DNA from: Moesziomyces globuligerus
Lineage: Eukaryota > Basidiomycota > Ustilaginomycetes > Ustilaginales > Ustilaginaceae
Direction of reading: 5' to 3'
NCBI GenBank assembly: GCA_030849465.1
Contig: JARVLF010000016.1
Coordinates: 1,488,001 to 1,552,000, forward strand
DNA: 64,000 nucleotides
In this document: positions 57,216 through 64,000 of the stretch, piece after piece
How the letters are laid out: each line of letters starts with the position of its first letter
Position numbering within the stretch: position 1 is the stretch's first letter
The notes under the pieces: generated by a model
Database searches by the model: none
What the model saw: the letters and a program-made list of their open reading frames with translations, nothing else
What the model was told of the DNA's origin: nothing
Translations under genes and position numbers: made by a program

Positions 57216-58313
57216 TCGCGTGCGTCCGCGTGCGTCTAGACGGTAGCTGGTCTCTTTGGGGGCTCTACGGCATCATGTTGAAGATGGAGCACGTCGTCGC
57301 CAGGATGTGCTGATGTCGCAGCGTGTATCGAGCGCTGGTGGAGTTGGAGCCAAGGATGATGAGAGGTTGAAATGAGACGTCGATGCACGATGGCGATAAT
57401 CCTGTCTTTGCTTCGGCAAGCAAATTTACGGCGGCACGGAAAATTGCCGAAAGCAGAGGTGCAGAGGTGGAGGCGAGCCAAACATAATTGAAACCCTTGG
57501 ATCGCGTCGGATTCGGATGCGCGGCCGATGTGCGGGCCGAAAGCCGGCGCCTCCCAGGAACGTCTTTTGAGCTCAGTGCTGACTGCAACGAGTAGCGCGT
57601 CTCTGTGGTCGGGGCATTGGTTCGGGGTGATGTGGAGCACGTCAGTCGATCCCGATGCTGGCCTGTAGCGCTGGATCTCAGTGTTGGCTGATTGCCCGAT
57701 ATGATATGGCTGCTTGCACCGTGACGGGTGAAGGGCATGGTGCGGTTCGAGTGCATGGACAGACATGCTTGGGGATCGGAGGATGGACGCGGGTCAGTGG
57801 TGCGTGCCGTCACTGCATGGTCACCAAGCATAATGCAGCAGCTGCTATGCGATGATCGTCACATGCGCAGTGAATCGGCGAGCATCGGTTGTCGTGTTCT
57901 GCCGATCATGCGCAAAGGAAACGAGGTCTGCCAACGGCTCATGTGGGATGCATTCGATCTTTGGCCTTTGCTCAGAGATCCGAGACAGACCGAAGCGAGA
58001 GGCTTGCAGCACTCCTTCCCGTCTTGTATCGCTCCCGAGGTCTGATCGAGATGGTGTCAACCTGGTAGCGAACGAAGAGCTGCAGCGGACTTGGCGCAGG
58101 CTGGGAGTGGGCGGGGGGATCGGCCGCTGATCGAGGCGAGGTTGCATGTGATTATACGAAAAAGCAACAGATGGACCCTGGACATCGAGCCAAAGCTCGC
58201 GATCGAGCGGATGATTCGAGCTCCGACGCGCTGTCACATCGGCAACCGAGCGACGTCCAAGTAGGCCGCACATTTTTTTTGCTTGTGCAGCAAACAGAGC
58301 GGCTGGACAAGCG

Positions 58314-58345
58314 AGGCCAAGCGAGGCCGAGCGAGGCCAGGCCAA
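58314..58345 (+). repeat. Tandem imperfect 9-mer (GCGAGGCCA type)
   Basis: About three imperfect copies within the gene-poor region. Confidence 0.6.
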
Positions 58346-59822
58346 GCGCTGCCTCATGCTTGTTTCGCCGTGCATGCGCCGCCGCATGAAATTGCAAACG
58401 CGCCCAAGAGCTGGCTCGCATCCCCGGCAGCGCTCCGCCACAAGCATGATTTCAGAGCCGATTCGATCAAGACCTGGCCTCGACAGTTCGGCGGGAATTC
58501 CGAAGTGAGCACTGTCAAGTTGGCTGCCAAGCCCAGTCGTTGCCTAGACCTCGACGTCACGCGGCCGTTCCGACGTCGAGCGTTGCTACAGATGTGCTTT
58601 GTCTGGGTCCTTGCCAAGGCCCGCTTCGGCATTCTACTTGGCAAGCGTGCCAAGGTCGATATCGACGCGAGTGCGGCTTCTTGGTGTTAATTCGAGATGC
58701 GGTGCACGGAACGACGATCGGGATCGACTGGATCGTCGTGGCTCGAGACCAAGCTGGACCCTATGGCTGCTAGGCGCTACGCACACGCGACGCACGCCAT
58801 CGAGGGTGCTTTAGCGCGCAAATCCGACGTTCCCGAGGCTTCTTCCGATGGTTTCCCAAGAACTAGCAAGAGGTAGCCGAGAAAGCATCCGCACCACGAC
58901 CGCGGCGCAGATGCTTCCAGGTACGGTGCGCGTTCGGCACGGTCGAGACGATGGCCATCCACGCGAATGATGCGTCGTCGATGCGCAGAGCGCGATCGAT
59001 CGATGCGTAGTTGGATGCCAAGCGAGCTGCGCTTTCGTCGGCCAAATCCGACCGAACCACCCAAGCAGACTGCGGGGCGCCTCGATCTGACACCAGTCCC
59101 AACAAAACATCGGCAGCTGCACAGCAGTATGAGATCACAGAGTCCCTGGCAGCCCCCCGCCCGACACGGCGCGGAACAGCGCAGCACCACACCGCATGGA
59201 CGTCCGTTTGCAGCTTGCAGTTAGGCTTGCAGAGCTCGCCATGCCTTTTTCCGAGCAGCGCAGGAATTTGTTGTTTCCTTCTTTTTTTTTTTTTTGTTTT
59301 TACCGAGTGTTGGTCTCGGTTAGCTCGCTTGTCAGTTTGCTCGCTTCCGAGATAGGAGATCCTAACCTGCGCACCCACGCACTTGCGAGCGACGAAAGGT
59401 GGCTCTGTCCACTCGAGGAGCTCTTGGGTGGAGAGTCGACCGAGCCGAGCTTGTTTGTAGGCGTGCCGAGACGGGCAGCTGTCGTCAGGGCTCGAGGAGG
59501 CAATGCGGGAAAGAGCCCGCGTGTGATTTCATATGGCCGTGTGGATATGGAATTTGCGCAGAATGCGCATCCCACTCGTCCCGCCAACAACCAACGACGC
59601 ACGACGTCTGGGCGCTGCACCGTACCAGAGGAGCACCAACGCCGCTCGCGCAGCTGAATGTGATTGTCACGTCGAACCACTCTGCATTCTTTTTCGGCGC
59701 AGTTGGCCGCCTTTTTCTCCAAAGTCACACGTCTGCATGCATGGGAGCCAAATGCACCACCGCTCATTCGCCTTTCGCACCTCTCGGCCACACCGACCGG
59801 CATCGACATGGGAAGCCGTGTC

Positions 59823-59864
59823 TGCTTTGCTTTGCTTTGCTTTGCTTTCCTTTGCTTTGCTTGC
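59823..59864 (+). repeat. Tandem pentamer (GCTTT)n
   Basis: About eight GCTTT units with one change to CCTTT. Confidence 0.75.
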
Positions 59865-60088
59865 TCCGCTTCTCCGCTTGCCGGGTCGCCGCCTTTTTTC
59901 CTTCGCACAAAAGCCTGACGCTGAGCTCGACCGACGTTGGACGCACGGACACCATGTCCGGGCCCGTATCACTTTGGCAGCACATGATGATCGAACTCCA
60001 CAGTCGGGTTGACAGGCAAACCACGTCGCTTGAGACGTTCGGCTATTTGGCCGTTTGGCCTCGCCTCCATCGTTGGCACGGCCCGTGG

Positions 60089-60124
60089 CAGCACGGACTC
60101 CAGCACGGACTCCAGCACGGACTC
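60089..60124 (+). repeat. Tandem 12-mer (CAGCACGGACTC)3
   Basis: Three perfect copies. Confidence 0.85.
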
Positions 60125-60370
60125 CAGCTCAGCCTCCCGTGCCCGCCGTTGGTAACAAACTTTACCCCAGCACCGCCCGAGCTTGGCCGTGTCGCACGAG
60201 GCTCCTCGTCCATGCGCCCGCCGTACCGAGGCGGTCCACTGCACGTCACGGATATGACGCGCAGCCTAGGCATCACCGGCTCCCGCCCCACCGCCCCACC
60301 GACCCGCTGCCCGGGGATCCAGGCGCGCTCTTCGCTGCGCCCCTCGTCCCGAGAAAGCGCCTTGCTCCGC

Positions 60371-60432
60371 CGTGCGCGGCTCTGCGCGGCTCTGCGCTGC
60401 TCTGCGCTGCTCTGCGCTGCTCTGCGCTGCTC
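60371..60432 (+). repeat. Tandem 10-mer (TCTGCGCTGC)n
   Basis: About six copies; the first two read GCGCGGC variants and four are perfect. Confidence 0.85.
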
Positions 60433-60497
60433 CGAGGTGCAAGGGGCCCCCACCAAGCGAGACGACGGCCATCGCTCGTGTCGTGTACGATGGCTGG

Positions 60498-60526
60498 CCT
60501 GGCTTGCCTGGCTTGCCTGGCTTGGC
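60498..60526 (+). repeat. Tandem 9-mer (CTGGCTTGC)3
   Basis: Three tandem copies, the last diverging at its final base. Confidence 0.75.
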
Positions 60527-60663
60527 CGTGCCGATCAGGATCTTCGGCTCAGCCTCCGCCTCCCGAGTCAAAGAAACGCCACTTTGGCGCACTCCTCGCT
60601 CCTCTCACATGTAGCCACGGCCCAAGCTGCCAACATCACAGTGACAGATGCGAGCCAGCGGCG

Positions 60664-60725
60664 GGTGAGAACGGTGAGAACGGCGAGAACGGCGGGCAGC
60701 AGCCAGCAGCCAGCAGCCAGCAGCG
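60664..60725 (+). repeat. Adjacent 9-mer (GTGAGAACG type) and 7-mer (CAGCCAG) repeats
   Basis: Three nonamer copies run directly into about four heptamer copies. Confidence 0.75.
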
Positions 60726-61275
60726 GCGAGTGACGGCGCTCCGGCCAACGGCTATATGCAGTGTGCTGTCGGTGGTGCAGCAATTCGTGATTGCCCATGT
60801 GAAACGGCTGGATCTGCGAAAGAGCACATGCACTTTGCCCTCCCGCTACGTTGCGGTACGCTGCTCTGCTGTACGAGCAACTGTCTGTCTGTCTGTCAAT
60901 CGTACTCCAATGCACACTGCCCTCGTCTCCCGCTTCTTGGCCGAGCTCATTGAGCCAAGCTGCGCTTCCGCGATCAGCCACGGCACTGCACCTCTGCACC
61001 GGCCACTCGACCTTGCTGCCCTACAGCGCCCTTCCGCAAAAACTTGCTCCTCTGGACCCTGTTCTGGTTCTGCTTCTGGTTCTTCCCAACTCGAGTCGTA
61101 GAGCCGCTGCCTGCTGCATTCGCCCCTCCCGCCTCGCTCTGTCCAAGACCGCCTCCGTCTCCGCCTCGACCCCACCCTCAGCTTCTCCTTGCCTCCCACC
61201 TCCGCCTTTCCTTTCCTTCACTCCATCTCATCCGCTTCACGTCTCTTCACGCCTCGTTCCGTCCTCGCCGCCGAC

Positions 61276-61323
61276 ATCGTCGCCGTCGTTGTCGTCGTCG
61301 TTGTCGTCGTCGTCGTCGCCGTC
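61276..61323 (+). repeat. (GTC)n trinucleotide repeat with interruptions
   Basis: About 16 GTC/GTT/GCC triplets about 800 bp upstream of the next start codon. Confidence 0.75.
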
Positions 61324-62124
61324 GAACTCCGGTCCCTCCGCCTTGATATCCCCGTGGGTACAAGTCAGCCGTTCAACAGTCGGTTGCATTTGCTTCCACC
61401 CGTGCCCCACCGCGGCTCCACGCATCCCTCTCGCTCTCCCAAGCTCGCTCGGCATTAATCTCATATACCCTCAGTCAGCGGCACGGCGATCGATCCATTA
61501 CAGCCTCCCTTCTTCATTCCTTCCGCGCTCGCCTCCGCTCAAGCGCTGCCCTCCCTTCCAGTTTCCCACCCCACTTCATCCTCTCCGACATACCAGCCTC
61601 ACGGCACTCTGGTCCGCCTCCTTACGATCCCAACCCTCACGAACCGGCACTGCAAACTTAGTCCAGATATCATACATACCCCCGCAGCGCACTACCGCTC
61701 CATCTCCGTGCTGCCTCCGCACCGCCGCGGCGCATCCCCCCCAAAACAAGATTTGGCTTTCCGCTCTCTCGACATCGTCCGGTTGCACCCCTTCCAAACA
61801 GTCACATCTCCGCTCCATTTCGTCACCCTCCCCTCGACCCTCGCACATTGCACTCGCTCTACATCAAAACCCTGCTCACTCAACAACACGCCAGCGTACC
61901 GCCAGTCCTCCGCACGGACTCCATCGTCGGATGCTAGCGTCCAGACACTTCCGTCTTTGACTGGAGAATAAACAATCTCGGCCAGCTCCCATCCCCATCC
62001 ACGTCCTCGCCTTTGACGTTTGCCCTCTTCCCCCACCCAAGCTCAAGCTCCCCCAACCTCTCCATCAACATACCCTGTCCACACCTCCCTTCGGTCCTGT
62101 CGTCGACGGACCTCGCTCGGCTCA

Positions 62125-64000
62125 ATGAACCGCAAGCCGCTGGCTCCAGCTTCAACCTCGGTGACCAATGTTACCCAGGCGACCCTCCGATCCCACTCCC
62201 GAGCTGCCCACGGAGGCTCGGGCACCTACACGGAGATGCGCGCACAGATTCGCAAGGAGCGCGAGCACGAAAAGCAGCAGCGACACGTTGGCACCGCCGC
62301 TGTCCACGCTGCTAGAGATGCCGATCCGCTCACAAGGAAGCCGCTACCATCAGCCTCTGCCAACATCTCTTCACACCTCTCGGCCAGCATCTCGGATCAG
62401 AAGATCAGCCAATTTTCCCACAACGACGACCAGAGTACCGACGACCAAAGCACGGAAAAGAAGACCTACCTCCGCGTCCTCGCCCCGTCCAGCTTCGCTA
62501 TGAGCACCGACAATGTCTCCAACATGTCGACAGCCTCCAGCCAGGTCTCATCCTCCTCCTCCACCGGCCTCGTCAAGAAGCGCAGCCAGACCCTGTCCAC
62601 GCAGCAGCAGCAGCAGCAGCAGCAGCAGGCTCAGATGCATGCTCAGGCTCAGACGCATCAAGCCCAGCTGCAACAGCAGCAGCAACTCCAGCATCAACTT
62701 CAATATCAGCACCAACAGCAGCTTCGTCATGAGACCCTCTACGCGTCCAAAGAGGACCCTCTATCCCGCATCAGCTCACCCCTCGAGCAGACCGAGCAGT
62801 CCGTAAGTAGAAAAGGTTGCCACGGAGCAGCAGCGATCCCTGAGCACGAGCACCGTTCGTCAGCGAGGCATCATCAGCGGAGCGATTGAAAGGTCGACTA
62901 ATCATCCTGGCTTCAACTCAATCACAGATCGGTGTCGATGCCCTGCAGGCCGCCTTCTCCGCAAAGTACTATGAGCTTGCCAACAAGTGCAAGAACTGGG
63001 AGAAGTACGCCGCCAAGCTGCGCGCACAGCTCGGCGCGCTCGAAGCCGAGACTCGCGTCCTCAAGGAGCAGAATGCCCAGCTCGAGTCCGAGAACGCCGA
63101 GCTCCAAACAGTGCTTCGTCAAGAAGCAAAGACTCGAAGCCAGCTTGAAGGTCGTATGACTACGCTCGAGGACTGCCTGACTCAACGCAGCTTGTCCGGA
63201 GGAAATCTCGGTGCCCAGTATCGCGCCGTCGACGTTCTGGACTTCGATCACCTCTCGGTCCCATCCGCGCCCTCTTCCGCAGAAAAGAACACCGACGCCG
63301 CCTTGGCTCCACGTCACACCCCCTACTGCTCCTCCGATCTCCAGCTCGACGACCGCTCCGAGCTTCGCCCTTCAGCAGCCGCCCATGCCGATGCAGTCTC
63401 GCTGGGGCAGACAGACACTCTGGCCCAATCGTTGGAGGTCGAAGTCGGGGCCAAGTACGCCACTTCCAATCGCGAGTTCTCGGTGGAGACGGCCGCCGGC
63501 AATGTGGCCACCGCCCGCACCATGGCTGGGCTGCAGAGCCCGCTGCCACAGTGGTCCTCGGGCGATGGCGGGGCAGCTGGACTGGTTGCAGAAGGTCGAA
63601 GCTCTCGCCTCGGCACTCGCTCGGACGTGCCTGACAAATTCGTCGGCCACCAGCGATCCGGTACGGTGGGAGCTTTGGGCATGGTTGTCCCACGCTCTGG
63701 AACCGTCATGGGCGACTATCGAGGCAGTCACGCCTTGACCTCGCAGGCCCTCGCCCACCAAGACGCCATCGAGACCATCGCACGTCCAGCTTCCGCACAG
63801 CGATTCCACGGCACCTACCTCGAGAGCAACATCACCACCACGGCGGCGAGCATCGTCGCCAGCACGGGCGTGACGAAGGCCGCTCTGCAGAGCAAGCGTC
63901 GGAGCACCGTCTCGGGCGACCGCGGGCCGAGCCTCAGCCTGGCACAAATCGTCAAAGGCGCGCTCACTGCTTCCGGGGTCGTTGCTGCGTCGTCTTCCGC
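62125..64000 (+). CDS. PolyQ and coiled-coil protein of unknown function (3' end beyond window)
   Basis: Exon 1 62125-62802 (226 codons) and exon 2 from 62928 on, across a 125-nt intron (GTAAGT to ATCACAG, with a CTAATC-type branch site); the frame is open to the window end, giving at least 583 residues. It starts MNRKPLAPASTSVTNVT. A Gln/His-rich segment at about 160-210 includes nine CAG codons (62602-62628). Right after the splice comes a coiled coil, IGVDALQAAFSAKYYELAN, CKNWEKYAAKLRAQLGALEAE, and ENAELQTVLRQEAKT (about 227-300), then a Ser/Ala/Thr-rich region with an exact-looking repeat of RSGTV/PRSGTVM. No family recognised; a spindle, septum or transcription scaffold role would be guesswork. 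Confidence 0.75.
62602..62628 (+). repeat. (CAG)9 coding repeat, polyglutamine
   Basis: Nine CAG codons in frame within exon 1, followed by further Gln/His-rich sequence. Confidence 0.9.

Larger units (their letters stand above)
57216..62124. other. 4.9 kb gene-poor region with many short tandem repeats
   Basis: No coding gene, tRNA or other RNA gene that I can support. The right third (about 61000-62120) is C/T-rich and would serve as promoter and leader of the next gene. Repeats include GCGAGGCCA-type units at 58314-58345, T14 at 59282-59295, GCTTT units at 59823-59864, a 12-mer at 60089-60124, a 10-mer at 60371-60432, 9-mers at 60498-60526 and 60664-60692, a 7-mer at 60697-60725, CTGT units at 60881-60897, and a GTC run at 61276-61323. 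Open frames (longest 444 codons, 59399-60733) run through the repeats in three frames and look fortuitous. Confidence 0.6.

Noticed and set aside
57735..57760. A B-box-like GGTTCGAG sequence suggesting a tRNA in the gene desert
   Set aside because: The downstream T-arm half and an A box are missing, and no cloverleaf can be drawn.
57845..58447. A 200-codon minus-strand open frame beside the ArAE gene
   Set aside because: No recognisable domain, no signal, shadow-like composition.
59399..60733. A 444-codon open frame in the repeat-rich desert
   Set aside because: It runs through several tandem repeats, lacks any domain, and other frames are open as well. Composition looks fortuitous.

Overview
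The window looks like nuclear DNA of a basidiomycete smut fungus (Ustilaginales, the Ustilago/Sporisorium/Pseudozyma type). The basis is: GC-rich compact genes with strong GC bias at third codon positions, mostly intron-less reading frames, a few short GT-AG introns near gene starts, intron-containing nuclear tRNA genes with Pol III T-run terminators, and purely eukaryotic/fungal gene content. The assignment to a smut is inference from overall style and protein resemblance; no species is claimed. I see no prophage, CRISPR array, operon-type gene cluster, transposon reading frame or secondary-metabolite cluster.

Layout. 0-9 kb: a Nudix CoA diphosphatase running off the left edge, ESCRT-I Vps37, an unrecognised signal-peptide/membrane protein, mitochondrial glutaryl-CoA dehydrogenase, the ER-Golgi receptor Svp26 and the ribosome-assembly helicase Dbp8. 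8.9-11.7 kb: a tandem pair of minus-strand tRNA genes (one tRNA-Tyr with intron, one degenerate relative), then a long non-coding stretch leading to a small two-exon unknown gene with a TATA box. 12-17.6 kb: COMPASS subunit Bre2 divergent from a coiled-coil protein, tRNA-Leu(AAG), and mitoribosomal protein mL41. 18.9-29.3 kb: ABC-F ATPase Arb1, Mob2, Ddi1, Tim50, an EFM7/NNT1-type methyltransferase overlapping a TMEM70-like gene, Arp2/3 subunit Arc18, and a Gon7-like protein. 29.5-45.8 kb: a Myb/SANT Reb1/TTF1-like factor, F-box/LRR Grr1, AMPK gamma Snf4, an unknown small protein, a DUF3237 protein, an ELYS-like protein, an Rpd3-type histone deacetylase and epsilon-COP. 46-57.2 kb: Pof1-type nucleotidyltransferase, an unknown acidic protein, eIF3m, TRAPP subunit Trs23, a PTRHD1-like protein, mitochondrial tRNA-modifying GTPase Mss1, and a large ArAE/FUSC-type membrane protein. 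57.2-62.1 kb: a gene desert rich in short tandem repeats, ending at a polyQ/coiled-coil gene that runs off the right edge.

How genes relate. This is a housekeeping region; adjacent genes do not form one pathway. Themes recur: mitochondria (GCDH, TIM50, mL41, MSS1, TMEM70-like), secretory traffic (VPS37, SVP26, SEC28, TRS23), translation/ribosome assembly (DBP8, ARB1, eIF3m, tRNAs), nutrient signalling (SNF4 beside GRR1, both glucose-response regulators in yeast), chromatin/nucleus (BRE2, RPD3-type HDAC next to ELYS-like, REB1-like), and polarity/actin (MOB2, ARC18). Many neighbours are divergent and share 0.3-1.4 kb promoters. Six genes have visible introns (small unknown at 11 kb, mL41, ARB1, ARC18, DUF3237, and the right-edge gene).
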